Source: Diatrype stigma
Lineage: Eukaryota; Ascomycota; Sordariomycetes; Xylariales; Diatrypaceae
Direction of reading: 5' to 3'
Length of the DNA stretch: 35,457 nucleotides
NCBI GenBank assembly: GCA_022225965.2
Contig: JAKJXP020000193.1
Span: 1 to 35,457, forward strand
Shown piece by piece: positions 1 to 11,438 of the stretch; positions within the stretch are counted from its first letter, which is position 1; each line of letters begins with the position of its first letter. Below the pieces are notes generated by a model. It searched no databases, was not told the DNA's origin, and saw only the letters and a list, made by a program, of their open reading frames with translations. A program made the position numbers and the translations under genes.

Positions 1-45
1 TAAACGTTATTTTATATACGTATTTAAAAAAAAAGATATCTAGGC

Positions 46-130
46 CAGCTTAAGGGTTTTCTTTTTTTTTTCTTTTTTTTTTAATTCTTAATAAGAAAAA
101 AAAAAAGAAAAAAAGAAAACCCTTAAGCTG
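46..130. repeat. 85-bp near-perfect inverted repeat (hairpin)
   Basis: The arm starting CAGCTTAAGGGTTTTC, followed by a T-rich tract, is matched by its reverse complement ending GAAAACCCTTAAGCTG. The arms are roughly 36 bases with a short AT loop around 83-92, and differ only in the lengths of the T and A runs. The hairpin ends 6 bases before the left terminal repeat of the element at 137-957. It could be part of that element or of the surrounding repeat. Confidence 0.85.
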
Positions 131-136
131 TTAGAA

Positions 137-957
137 CCTAACCGGAGGTTATACGGGGTTACGCCCGTTAAACGGCAAGGAAATAAGGGCTGCAACAGGT
201 ATGTAGCTAATAATAGGAAGTGGCTAATAACTGGTATGGCTATAATAACTATAATAAATGGGCTATAACAGCTGTAATAAATAAGCTGTAATAAGTAGCT
301 ATATGGGCTGTAATTAAGTGCATCGTATAGAATTATGGGTCTGGTTTTGATGGGCTATAGCTGGTAAATTATAACAGGTAAGCTATAATAAGTAAGTTAT
401 AATAAGTAGGTTATAATAAGTAAGCTATAATAGGTAGGCTGTAATAAATAGGCTGGTTATAATGGGTAACTGTACGGGCTGTAATTAAATATATCGTACG
501 GAATTATGGGTTTGGCTTTGGTAGGTTATAGCAAATAAGCTATAACAGATAGGCTGCAGTTATGGCAAATAAGTTATAACAGCCTGTAACAAATAAGTAA
601 GCTATATAAATGGCTATATGGATAGTTATATAAGTGGCTATATGGACTATAATTAGCTGTATCGTACGGAATTACGGGTCTAGCTTTGGATGGATGGGCT
701 GTATGCGTTTTTATTGGGTGCATTGTACGGAATTACGGGTCTGGCGTTAGTAAATAGGTTGGGCCAATGTACTGTACTTCCAAAGCGGGCTGCCTGATTG
801 GCTGGCAAAATGGAGCTAGCTGGCTCGACCAGTCGCCAGAGCGCGTGGAGTGGACCCGACCAATGGGAAGCCCGCATTCCAAAGGTATTTCCCAAGCCTG
901 AATTTCTGGACATAATTTCCGTATCACACCACCTTTACAGAATAACCTCCGGTTAGG
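137..957. mobile_element. non-autonomous TIR element, little affected by RIP
   Basis: A perfect 16-bp terminal inverted repeat, CCTAACCGGAGGTTAT (137-152) and ATAACCTCCGGTTAGG (942-957), bounds about 820 bp. Its right part (about 750-940) has ordinary GC content and many CA/TG dinucleotides, unlike the sequence around it. No coding frame for a transposase is evident; the short open frames at 680-927 run through repeat-derived sequence. The interior carries degenerate repeats (separate entry). No target site duplication is obvious, so the superfamily is undetermined. Either it arrived after the RIP episode or it was too short to trigger RIP. Confidence 0.7.
305..750 (+). repeat. degenerate internal repeats of the TIR element
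   Basis: A core like TCGTAYGGAATTAYGGGTYT recurs four times, at about 322-341, 494-513, 661-680 and 724-743. The first three copies are followed by a CTGGTTTTG/TTGGCTTTG-like stretch and are spaced about 170 bp apart. Between them are short AT-rich iterations of the kind GCTATAATAAGTA. The differences between copies are mostly transitions. Confidence 0.65.
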
Positions 958-2179
958 ATTAAGGCCGTATTTTACAATAATAGCTTTATTTTTATTTGTT
1001 TATATAAATAAAAACAAAACAGTTAATGCAAAAATAACGGCCCTAAATATTTCTTAATAATCCATTTTAATTAACGATAATGCAACTTAATATATCGATA
1101 TATTTAAGTTCCTTATATTTACGAATTTATAGCGAAACAAAAAGAAAAAAACGCCTAATATTATGACGATTTTAAATAATTAATCCGAAAAGGCCGCTAT
1201 TTGCTAATTTCTTATTGACATTATAATAACGGCTATTATGTTTTAATTCGATAAAATGAAACGTTAGGTTTAAATAAAAAAACAAGTTATTAACGATTTA
1301 ATAAAATGCTTAAATTTATTTATCGGTTTATATAAAAGAAACCATTTAATAAAATATAAACGACAGGCTAAAGGATTAATAAAAATGTTAATCGGTTATT
1401 TTAATACGGCAATTTTTTTTGTTATTAATAATGCGTTATACGTATTTATACGATTAATAAATTCGTAATTTATTTTTAGCGAATTTCGAAAAGCGGCATT
1501 TGCGGCCTCGAAATAAATTTCGTAAACGGATGTAATTAATAAGGGCTTAAATAAAAAATCGGCCCATAACGAATATGCGTTTATAGCTCGAATTATTATA
1601 TTTCGGCGTACGGAATTTATAGCGACTTTTTTTTATAACGGCAAAAACGATACGCGAATATTTATTCGGCTTAACGAAAATAAACGGACTTATAAAAAGC
1701 TTTTTTTTATTTTTAAAGCGGCATTATGTAAAAAATTCGAAAGTTTCGGCTTTATTTTTACGAATATATTACAAATATAGCCCATTAAAATAAATTAATC
1801 AATTTATGCCTTTTTTATTTGCATTAAGAATCTTTTATTCGAATCGAAAAACAAAATGCGAATAAATAAAGTTATAAATATTAACGTAATTAAATTGCTA
1901 AAGCATTAATATTCGTATGCGGTTATAAACGTACCTTTTTCTTTTTCGTTTTATTTCGTTCCGGGCGAATTTATTAATACGGTAAACGTTATAACGAACG
2001 AAATTTATGCGCAAATTAAGGTTTACTCGATAAAAACGAAGTTCTTACGGTACGGACTTAATTTATATACGGGCTTAAATACGTAAATAATCTTATTTCG
2101 AGAACGAATCCGCTTTTTTAGGCTTTTTAATAATAACGGATTGGCTAAAATAATAAATAAAAAGGCCTTAATCGAAATA

Positions 2180-2560
2180 TATAATTCCGAATATTAAAGG
2201 TATTGCAATAATAAATAATATTTTAAATTTTACCGTTATAATTATTATAAAAATAAAATAAACGACTATTTCAAAACGACCGGTTTTTGTAATAAACTAT
2301 TGCGATATACGAATTATTACGAATTCTTTTCGGTAAAATACGAAGATTATGCGGCAATATCGAAACGACATAAAGGCCAATTTTTTAAGTTAACGAAAAA
2401 ACAATTTTAGTTTATTCGCAAAATAAAAGCGAAAAAATATAAAAACCAAAATGCTGCAGCCGATATAAGCGCCGACGAAACGTAAAAAATACCCTTTAGC
2501 TTACGATACGAAAACCCTTAAAGGCATAATACGAAAAGATTCATTATACGGTTCGCGTAT
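2180..2560 (+). pseudogene. LINE ORF1 (gag-like) relic
   Basis: A plus-strand frame reads a Lys/Tyr-rich segment, including VKYEDYAAISKRHKGQFF and RKIKAKKY. Its layout resembles the zinc-knuckle end of fungal Tad1-type ORF1 proteins (a Cys-rich knuckle region followed by a basic tail). Several positions where Cys or His would be expected read Tyr or Phe. Tyr fits RIP (TGY to TAY), but Phe does not, so the alignment is only approximate. It lies upstream of, and on the same strand as, the endonuclease and reverse transcriptase relics, as in two-ORF LINEs. Confidence 0.45.
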
Positions 2561-2863
2561 AATTCGGATAATATTCGGGGCCCCATTTAAAAAAGGGCTG
2601 CTTCGGCAAATACGGATGCATAGCTTTTTAGAAAAAAAAGGCGAAATAAGCCTAAAAGGATCCGTTTTAATTATATTTCCTTAAAAGCTATTAATAATTT
2701 CATTTATGTCTTTTTGACGTTCGAATTTAATAAAGCCGGAAAAAAAATAGCCGTAAACGTAAAAATGCGAAATAAAACCGCTAATAAACGCGGCATACGT
2801 AAGGCAATAGCGGCTACTTAAACGGGTTAAAACGTTTTATTTTCCAGCATCAAATAATAAGTA

Positions 2864-2973
2864 TTACGTAATACAGCCATTCCAGCTTCCATATATGGTC
2901 AGATAAATGTTATTCCAGTAACTTCTGGAATGGCATACGCTTTTAACGCAATGGCATAGCGCATTTTGTAACA
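2864..2973 (+). repeat. 110-bp direct repeat, copy 1
   Basis: This matches 3234-3343 over its full 110 bp without gaps. All differences seen (about nine) are transitions. It starts with the palindrome TTACGTAA and contains the inverted pair GCCATTCCAG (2876-2885) and CTGGAATGGC (2925-2934), a potential stem-loop. It is less RIP-affected than its surroundings. Confidence 0.88.
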
Positions 2974-3233
2974 TATGGTAGCATTTCCTAAACGTTCCAT
3001 TCCTAGGACCTGGATTCGAATCCCATCAGTAATACGGTCGCTGGCAAAATGCCATTAGCCCTTTACGCGTACGTATAACTATGTTATAGCAATATCTTAT
3101 ATACGTATATCCAGTAAGCTATAAGAACCCTTATTGCGCAAAATGCGACCGGATAATCTTGGAATAACGATGCCACTTTGGCGCGTATTACCGCCGAGGA
3201 CGCCGATACAAATGCTCTATCGGTAGGCATATG
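2974..3233 (+). other. segment between the direct repeats with a tRNA B-box-like motif
   Basis: The sequence GGATTCGAATCC (about 3013-3024) fits the Pol III B box / tRNA T-arm consensus GGTTCGAATCC. Upstream, ATATGGTAGCAT could be a degenerate D-arm, and TCCTA..TAGGA could pair as an anticodon-like stem. No complete cloverleaf can be drawn. It may be a tRNA-derived SINE fragment or a dead tRNA gene. Confidence 0.35.
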
Positions 3234-3343
3234 TTACGTAATACAGCCATTCCAGCTCCCATATATGGTTAAATAAGTGTTATTCCAATAACTTCTAAAA
3301 TGGCATACGCTTTTAACGCAATGGCATAACGCACTTTGTAACA
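3234..3343 (+). repeat. 110-bp direct repeat, copy 2
   Basis: This is the second copy of 2864-2973, starting 370 bp downstream. It has its own transitions, for example GGTCAG to GGTTAA and CTGGAATGG to CTAAAATGG, which weaken the internal inverted repeat. Together the copies could be the ends of a 480-bp element or a tandem-type duplication. Confidence 0.88.
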
Positions 3344-3479
3344 ATAAGACGCCGCGGAAATAACAAAAGCGCCGAACGAAAACGGAGCCGTAAATAATCG
3401 CGACGTCGATATCCAAAAAAGCGGGACCTTTTAATTGCTTAATGCAATACTTAAAAAAACCAGCTAATATATTTTTTTT

Positions 3480-4083
3480 ATTAAAACTTTACTGGCTTAA
3501 AAAGATTAATATCGTATAAATTTAAAAGTTATAATTAAAACGAAATACGATAATACGAAATTATTCGAAATATTAATTATACGTCTTTATAAATTCGTAA
3601 ACCGGATTAAATAATAAATTTAAAGTTATTATTTATATTTAAAAAAATAAGCGGTTCGGTATATAATAAATGCGCTTAATTAAAATAAAAAACGCTAAAT
3701 ACTTTAAAGATATTATTTATTTAAAAATAAATAAATATTATTTTATAAACATTTATCGTTAATCGAAAATAAACGAAATATTAAATTTCGTATTTAATTT
3801 TAAAATATCCTATAATTGCGTTATTAAAAAGAACTAAAACGTATAACATCCGGTTTTTAAATCGGAAATATAAGGAAAAAATAAAGGCTCGAACGTCGCC
3901 GATTAAATAACGTATACGGGATTCGCGTTTACGAATATGCCTAAATAGTTTATATAACGAATAAGTTACGTAATTAACCTGGTTTTTTCGAATATTCCGT
4001 TTGTCGAAATAATAGTTATAAAAAACTTAAAATCGGAATTAAATCATAAAATATTATTAATTATTATACCGAACCGAAATACG
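3480..4083 (+). pseudogene. LINE endonuclease relic
   Basis: The last 200 bases read, with interruptions, TYTGFAFTN, then NLVFSNIPF and NHKILLIIIPNRN. In Tad1-type LINE endonucleases the matching motifs are a TYTGPPG-like loop, the LDLVFSN block (catalytic Asp) and the SDH block (catalytic Asp-His). Here the LDL aspartate reads Asn and the SDH motif reads NH. The frame continues across the gypsy insertion into 11595. Confidence 0.65.
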
Positions 4084-4088
4084 GAAAT
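4084..4088 (+). repeat. 5-bp target site duplication, left copy (GAAAT)
   Basis: GAAAT directly precedes the left LTR and is repeated exactly at 11590-11594 after the right LTR. Five bases is the usual duplication for Ty3/gypsy integrases. Confidence 0.85.
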
Positions 4089-4239
4089 TATCATGGCTAT
4101 AAGTAAATATAGGGTCGAAAAGATATAATTATTATTGCACGAAAAGAAAAAGAAAGGTTTAAGTTAAAAAGAACGAAACGTCTTCTTATATATAGCGATA
4201 TAAAGCCGGGCCGGTAGCTATATATTTAATACCGTAACA
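4089..4239 (-). repeat. 3' LTR of the gypsy element
   Basis: This is a 151-bp copy of 11439-11589. It ends CCGTAACA on the plus strand. Its opening bases TATCATGG correspond to TGTTACGG of the other copy through transitions only. A well-kept core around 4171-4215 includes a TATATATA stretch and GCCGGGCCGGTAG, which lacks CpA sites. Confidence 0.9.
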
Positions 4240-4339
4240 GTAAGTCCTTTTTTTTAGATAATTATTTTTAATTACCTTTTAAAATTAATTTTTTGGATTA
4301 TTGGGCGACGGAAAAGTAATATTTTAATTATGATTTTAT

Positions 4340-4499
4340 ATTAATTCGAAATGTATTTAATAGCGCCAAGCCGGATCCGGAAGGAAAATATTTATTTCGA
4401 ATAACGTATGTTTTAATAGGTTACTTAGTTCCGGATTTTTTATTAATTCGAAACGTTAAGCCGGATTCGAAAATAAACATTTATTTTAAGCAACGTATT
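4340..4499. repeat. imperfect duplication near the gypsy 3' LTR
   Basis: A segment with TTAATTCGAAATG, AAGCCGGATCCG, a TTTATTT stretch and AACGTAT (about 4340-4409) recurs about 100 bp on (about 4441-4499) with TTAATTCGAAACG, AAGCCGGATTCG and AACGTAT. It lies in the non-coding part between the pol relic and the 3' LTR. Confidence 0.55.
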
Positions 4500-6299
4500 A
4501 TTATAATAATTATATATTTATATATTTAATTATTAATTATAAGGCCTTGCGTTTAAAATATAAATACGTTAGCATTTTTTTTTCCATAATTTTGTTTTTT
4601 TTTTAAGACTTGCCGAACCGTAATTATTTCGTTGCTTTTTTCTTTTCCGACCGATTAATATTCGTATCCGTTTTGCCGCTTTGTTCGTTTTTCGTTTATT
4701 TATTTGCTTATCGACATTATTATCGCGTCGACGTTATGTCTTTTTATTTCCATATCGTTTTTGCTTTGCCTGTTTTAACGAAATCGCCATATATAAAGTA
4801 TTTTCGGCATATTATAAAGCATTTCGATCCGATTAACGGCGAAATACCGGCATTTACGTACGAATAAACGAACGCAATAAACGTAATATATTTTTTATAT
4901 GCCGGTTATAAAATCTTTTATAAATTCGTAAGTTTAATCGGCATTTTGATAACGTTTCGCGAATAACGTAGGATTTATTTATTAATAATTTTATATTTAA
5001 GCGTCGTTTAAAATATAAGGCAATTAAACGGATTTATTCGCTTTTTTGCGTTAAGCCGATTATTTTTTCGGCGTTATTTAAAACGACGACGATAATAATA
5101 ATAATCCGCTTTTGGATTTCGAAAATAAGTTCGTCCGAATTTATTCGGAAAATATTCGGATTATTGTTGTTACGGTCGTATTTTGCGTTTACGTTATTTT
5201 TAAAGCAACCAAAAAGGTTTATCGTATTGTTATTAATAAAACCGGCGCCAAAAAAAAGCGGATATGTTTTATTTTTTAATCGTTTAATGCCGTATCGATA
5301 TTAAATTAACCGTAAAACGTTTAAGCTTCGAATACGTATATTATTTAAATTATTGCGCGGTATATTTTAATATAAATATAAAATCCCGTTTTTTGCGTTG
5401 ACGACGTAAGTATTTCGTTTCGTATTCGTTTCGTTTTTAATTAACTAACGAAAAAATAATAGGACGACGATATTTAAACGGCCTAAAAGGTTATTATCGA
5501 GCCGCGTTTGGTTTTTGGTAACGCCGGCTGGTAAATTTAAACGATCGTTAAACGTATTTTTTATTAAGAAATAAAATAAATCTTAATTACGGAATTCGGC
5601 CGTAACTGGACGAACGACGATATGGCGACGTTTCCGTTTAATTTTGCCGCTTATTAAATAATAATTCGTTTTTTTTTCCCGGCTTTTGTTTGCAATAATA
5701 TATTAAGTTACGTTTTATTAATGTTTTAATATTAATTTATGGCTAATTAATTATCGCTTCGGTTTTGTTTCGGCTTTCGTAACTTAATTTTGGCCTTTTG
5801 GTTACGGTTTTTTTTAGTATTTTTGTTTCTTTTTTATTAATATAAATCGCTTTGCGGCTTATTAAGCCTTTTGGGCTAATATAAATAAAAATCTTTTCTT
5901 TTTTTATAATTTTATTAATTATAACTTAAAGCCGCGGTTTTTTCGGGCCATATTTATTAATTTAAAGGGCTCGATTTGGTAAGATCTTTTTTATAAAAGT
6001 TTGCTATATTACCGTCGCATTCTTAAAAATTCCGGGCCGGTTTCTAAATGGGCCGATACGGAACCGGCCATTTTATTCGGTACTATAATTTTATTCGTAT
6101 ATGCCGAGAATTAAGGATTTTATTAAAATATTATTTTTTGCCTTTTATTTTTTTATTTTGCAATATTATAACGTTTTCGGCCCGCCGGTTTAGTTTTTCG
6201 TTAATAGCTTCCTAATTAAAAAAACCTTATTGGTACCGTTAAATTAATAAAATATAAAAAACGGAAAAAATTCGGAAATAATTAAATATTTAAACGGTT

Positions 6300-7350
6300 A
6301 CGGCCCGTTTATATGTTTTCATAATAAAAAAAGGACTTATTTATTTATTATTTAGCTTTTTTATAAATCGTTTTGTCTTAATATTTTTAATATTAACCCA
6401 AACCTAATTTCTTATTTCGAATATGCCGGCATTAATTTAATACCGGTTTGCATTTTTAACTTAGCGTTTTTGGGATTTTATTATAAAGAACCTAATTATT
6501 ATTAAAAACTTTTCGATTTTATTAGCTACGGTCGTAACGTTATGGAATTTTTATTGGCGAATTAATGTTTTAAAAGCGATAATAAGGCGATTCGATTCGG
6601 TGTTTATTTTTAAATAAAAGCCATAATTAGCGAAAAAAAATAATATACCAGTTATTTCCGAAACGGCATTATTTCCGGCAAATTCCGTTAATAAAAACTA
6701 ATCGATCCAATCGTTTTAATAAAAAAAGTAATAAAAACGGAAATATTATTTTATAACGTTATTAATAATTTCCGTTTATTTATTAAATTTAAGGTAATGT
6801 ATTAATAAATAACGTAAATTAATGCTTAATTAACGATTAAACTTATTTTAAAACGTAAAAACGAATTATATATTCCTATTAAATATAATCGTATTAAGGG
6901 TTCCGTAGAATTTATAAATTTGCATTACAAAAGCGTTTTCGAAAGTTTTAACTTTCGTATTAAAAACGGATATATAATAATACATTTTCGTTAATTTATC
7001 GATTACGATTAAAACGTATTCGTATATAATGCCGTTATGGATACAAAAGAAAAATAATTTTATGTAATTAATAAAAATATCGAACTAAAGGCGAAACGGA
7101 ATCGGTAAAAAATTAAAAAATCCAATAACTAAGCTACGGAAATTCTTAATTCGCTTATAAAAATAACAGGCTTAAACGAAAACGATTACGTTTCGAAAAC
7201 GTTTCGGCCAAAAATAAATGCGGCAAAAAAGGTTATATATTTTCGTTCGTTTTAAATGGCCTTTTAATATAAAGCTATAGGTTCGGTAAAGAATTTATAA
7301 GCAAAAGGCTTCGTTTAAGGATATAAATAGCTTATTTTTAATATAAATTC
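6300..7350 (-). pseudogene. gypsy integrase relic
   Basis: Minus-strand translation near 7140-7260 gives an HHCC-like zinc domain, with GHLKRTKIYNLF, IYFWPKRFRNV and then ACYFYKRIKN. Further on (about 6970-7030) the core reads YEYVLIVIDKLTKM, the conserved stretch around the first catalytic aspartate. The second Cys of the zinc pair reads Tyr. Stops interrupt the frame, and the domain limits are approximate. Confidence 0.8.
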
Positions 7351-7599
7351 GTTTTTAAATTGCTATATAATTAACTTTAATAACTTTTATTTGTTTTTTA
7401 ATTTTTTAATTAAACTTTTTATATTAAGGATTCGTTATAACTTAAAAAAGATTTTATATTAAAAACGACGCGTTATAAATTTCGTTAATTAAAGCATTAA
7501 TTGGTTTATTAACGTTTAAGGCGAAAAGTTATAAAAATATTCAGCGGTTTAGGAATAATAAGATGCGGTATCGATAAGCTATTTTTTCGTTTTTAAAAT

Positions 7600-7950
7600 C
7601 GTAATAATTCGTTAATTCATTACCGGGAAATCGGGAAAATGCATTTAAAACGATCGCTTTATTGCCGGATTTATAAGTAATTTGGAATTTAAAGTTATTA
7701 AGAAATTTTAATTACCGGATTTAACGTTAATTTAATAGCTTTATAATAATAAAATGCTATAAGTTTTTATAATCCGTAATTATTTCGACCGGTTTTTCGG
7801 TACCTTATAATTCGGAACGTTATTTTTTAAACGCTTTAATTATAACGAAAAGCTTTTTATCGTAAATCTCGTAATTGTATTTTATCGGATTATGCTTTGC
7901 CGAAAAAAAAGCGATAAAGCGTAAATCCTTTCGTAAATCGTATTATAAAA
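7600..7950 (-). pseudogene. gypsy RNase H relic
   Basis: The minus-strand frame reads [20 protein letters not shown], followed by EKPVEIITDYKNL and, further on, FQITYKSGNKAIVLNAFSR. These are the successive blocks of Ty3/gypsy RNase H (a YS-KL-AEKNY-like block, a TDHKNL-like block and a PG..N..ADALSR-like end). The His of the TDH block reads Tyr, a CAY-to-TAY change of RIP type. TAA and TAG stops interrupt it. Confidence 0.88.
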
Positions 7951-8299
7951 GGACCCTTTTTAATGCTTAATCGAAAGCGTCTGCTTTTAAAATAATACGG
8001 CATTTAAGGTCGTAATATATAAATATAAATACGTCGCGAAAAGCATTTTTTAATCGTTAAAACGCCGCTACTGCGGCGTTTAAAAGATATTTTGGCCATT
8101 TTTTTATTTATTAAAGCCGTTAAAAAACGGATTAAAATTAAAAAGCTTTTAATAAAACGACGATAAAAATTCGCAAAGCTTAAAAATCGTTATAATTCGC
8201 GTAACGTTTTAAGCGGCTTTTAGTTTTTAATTAATTCGACTTTTTTTAAATCCATTTAAATGCCGTTTATTAATATAATAAATCCTAAATATTTCGTTT

Positions 8300-8900
8300 T
8301 TGTTACGTTAAATTTATACTTTCGGATATTTACCGTAAAACCAATATTCGTTAAATAAATAAAAACTTTTCGAACGTATTATTAATATTTTTTTTAAACT
8401 TATTATATATTAAAATATCGTTTAGATATATTATAACGTATCGATTTAATAAGTTAAATAAAATATCGTTAATATAATATTAAAACGAATTCGAAACGTC
8501 GGTTATGTCGAAGTTAATTATTTGGCATTCGAAAAGGCCGAACCTTATAATAAACGCTATTTTTTATTCGTTTTTAAGGGCGATTCGGAATCGATTAAAC
8601 GCCGTAATAATATCGAGCTTAATATAAATTTTTGCTTAATAAAAGTTATTTAAAATCTTTCGAATTAACGAAATAAGGCATTTATTTTTAACGGTAACGT
8701 TATTAAGTTCTTTATAATTTACGTAAATACGGATTCCGTTTTCGGGTTTTTTTGTAAATAAAACCGATACCGTTATAAAAAAGGTATTAATTCGAATAAA
8801 TCCTTTTTCGAAATAATCGTTAATGTATTTTTTAATTGCTAATAATTCTTTAAAAAATATCGGACGAAATCGATTATACGAAAGGATTTAATTAAAAAGC
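8300..8900 (-). pseudogene. gypsy reverse transcriptase relic
   Basis: Minus-strand translation gives KAKIYIKLDI-like and ITAFNRFRIA blocks, then KTAFIIRFGLFE, and ends with IYLNDILIYN. These are the conserved reverse transcriptase blocks of Ty3/gypsy pol. The catalytic YLDD box reads YLND (codons at 8417-8428), and the strand is interrupted by TAA and TAG codons. The product cannot be functional. Confidence 0.92.
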
Positions 8901-10107
8901 AATTTCATTTTATAATTATATAAGCAATAAAAAAATAACGTTTCGGCTTCGTATAAAAAAAAAGCCTTAATTAAGTCGTAATATTTTAAAAAAAGTTTTT
9001 TTAGGATTTTTTTTATCGTAACCGGGGATTTTCCATTTAAGTATTTTTAAATATCTTCATTTAAGATTCGTCGTAATTACGATATTTCCGTTATCCAATC
9101 GTAAAAGTTTCGTAATCGTTTCGGTATTGCGTCCGGATTTAAGGTATTATCCTATATCAAAATATTTCGAAAAAAAAAATAAATATTTAATTTGCAATGT
9201 TTTTAATTAACGTTTAAAGTTTTAAATCGATTACGATTAAAAAACGGAATATATCTGTTATAGCAATAAATTATCGGAATAATATATTATCCATTAATAC
9301 GCCGTTTATGCGGCAAAATATAAGGAAATTCGTAATACGGAAAAACCGAATATCGACGGAATTGGCATTAACTTAAGTATAATTCGAAACCGGTTTAAAG
9401 GTTACGGATATTTTTTCGGATTTAGGGATTTCGGATATTAAAATTCGGAATCGATTTGCGGCCTAATTTATAATTTAGGTCCGGTTCCGAATGTAGCTTT
9501 TAGTTTTAATTTGGTTTTAGGCGTAATTTTTAATTTAATTTCGGTTTTGGGCCAGGTTTTGGTATTAAATTGAAATCGAAAAGGGATTAAAAAAATTTAG
9601 GTTTAAAAATGTTTTGCCATTAATAACGAATATTTCATGGTTTTAATTATTGCTGGAATTATAACGTTAAAACTAAGAAAAATCCAATATAACGTTAGGG
9701 CCGTTTAGGCGCTATCGGTATAAAAGGATTTATTTTTTAATAGGTTTTAACTGGTAATTTACGATATTATATTTAAAAATTATTTCCGTTACGGTATCGT
9801 TTATAAAACAAAGCATTTTAGGAATAAATAAATTAAGGCTAAATAAATAAATATTATATGCGAAATTATTATTAACAAAACCATATAATAAGCATTTATT
9901 ATTAATTATAATATAAAATAAAATTAATTTATCGTTAAAACGAAATATTTTAATAAAGAAAAAAAAATAATATATTAAGGCCTATTAAACGTATATATAA
10001 TTTATCCTTTATAGCTTCGAAATGTTTTAAAAGGGGCCTTTAATTACGACTTTTATTAAAGGCTAAGCTTTTTCCGGCGATCCGCCACCTTTTTTTCGGT
10101 TTCTTTC

Positions 10108-10152
10108 GAAATAATTCTTATAAAAATAACCCGCCTTTTTATAATACAGGCA
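10108..10152 (-). pseudogene. gypsy gag zinc-knuckle relic
   Basis: The minus strand reads C-L-Y-Y-K-K-A-G-Y-F-Y-K-N-Y. Set against the CX2CX4HX4C knuckle of retroelement gag proteins, the first Cys survives while the second Cys, the His and the last Cys all read Tyr (TAT). TGT to TAT and CAT to TAT are both CpA-to-TpA changes on one strand or the other. The rest of gag (about 9.9-11.3 kb) is not alignable by eye. The plus-strand open frame across 10214-10468 is antisense chance. Confidence 0.75.
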
Positions 10153-11438
10153 CAAATAACCGTTAAAACGCCGGGTTTTTTCTTATAAAAAAAACTTACG
10201 GAACCGTATCGTTTTGGCCGCATTAAGCTATATAGGTTTTAATATAAAGGCTAATAAAAATGCGGATATATGCATTAATCGGAGGAATTATTGTTGTTTT
10301 TTAATAAAGGCTTTATTTTTTAAATTATTAAATAAGTTTCGATATAAGTTAATCTATTTTACGGCATCGTCGCTTGCTGGTCGATTTATTACCGAAACGA
10401 ATGCGTTTTATAAAATTCCGTTAATTTTAATTTATAATATTACAACGCAAATGGCGTTAAATTACTAGCTTTAATCCGCATATTTAACGAATAGGCTTAT
10501 AAATTTTCCGAAGAATTTGTTGCTTTGTTGGAAAGTTATAAAGCTTTTATAAGCCGTTATTCGGATATCCTTAACGATATATAAGGTATTTAAAAACGTA
10601 ATTGAATCGATATAATCTCGTTATTTTTCCGGCCATTATTAAAAATCGTTAAAGTGCTTAATAATTATATCGATCCGTTTTTTAACGTAAATATATATTT
10701 TGTTATTTAAGTATTAAGTTATATATATAATTCGATTTATTTCCGTTATATATACGTAACGATTAAAAGCCAATTTTAAATAAACTTAAAACTTCTAATT
10801 AACGTATTTTTCTTATATTTCGAAGTCGTTATCGCTTAGTTTTTTTATTTTTAATAAATCGCTACTTTTAAATTTTATTATCGATTCAGCATTAAGGCAT
10901 TTTATATAGCAAATGGTTTGTATTTAATTAGCTATCGGAATAAATTAAAGATAGGATTAATAAAAAAAAGGATCTTAATTAAATAGCGTTCGAAAAAAGG
11001 TTTAAAATCGAAAAAGATATCCAATTAATAAAACGGTTTAATTAAGGAATATATAAAAATAGGGGTTATTATTACTGAATTTACGGAATCGTTTCGGAAT
11101 CGTTTTTTTTCATTGCTGCATTAAATTAACGATAAAATTTTTCGTTTTCCTAAATAAGCGTTTTAAGGCGTTATTTTATTTCGTTTAAAATGGCATGCCA
11201 AAAGGAATTAACCGCTGGATTAATAATAATTAAATCCAGAATCGGTTAAAAGTTTCCTTAAAGATATTAAATAATAAAGGCTAAATATTCGAATTCCTAA
11301 AAAATAGCCGCAGCGGTAATGAAAAAAGGTTAATTTGGATATAAGGCCATCGCAATTCTTTGGCGTTTATAGCTTATCGTCCGGATTTTAGGGCTTACAG
11401 TTGGGTTAAACCTATGAAAAAAAATAGGTGCAATAAAC

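Larger units (their letters stand above)
1050..4088 (+). mobile_element. 5' part of a RIP-degraded Tad1-like LINE (ORF1 and endonuclease)
   Basis: This stretch carries relics of a non-LTR retrotransposon on the plus strand: an ORF1-like segment near 2180-2560 and the end of an apurinic-type endonuclease up to 4088. The element breaks off exactly at the left LTR of the gypsy element and resumes after its target duplication at 11595. The 5' boundary is not defined; 1050 is a rough limit. The many in-frame stops are largely TAA/TAG of the kind RIP makes from CAA/CAG. The island at 2864-3343 is probably a later insertion between the two LINE reading frames. Confidence 0.7.

Noticed and set aside
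680..927. Overlapping minus-strand open frames in the TIR element as a transposase
   Set aside because: They are under 80 codons, run through the internal repeats and show no catalytic motif.
10214..10468. 84-codon plus-strand frame at about 10.3 kb as a gene
   Set aside because: It is antisense to the gypsy gag relic and shows no domain.
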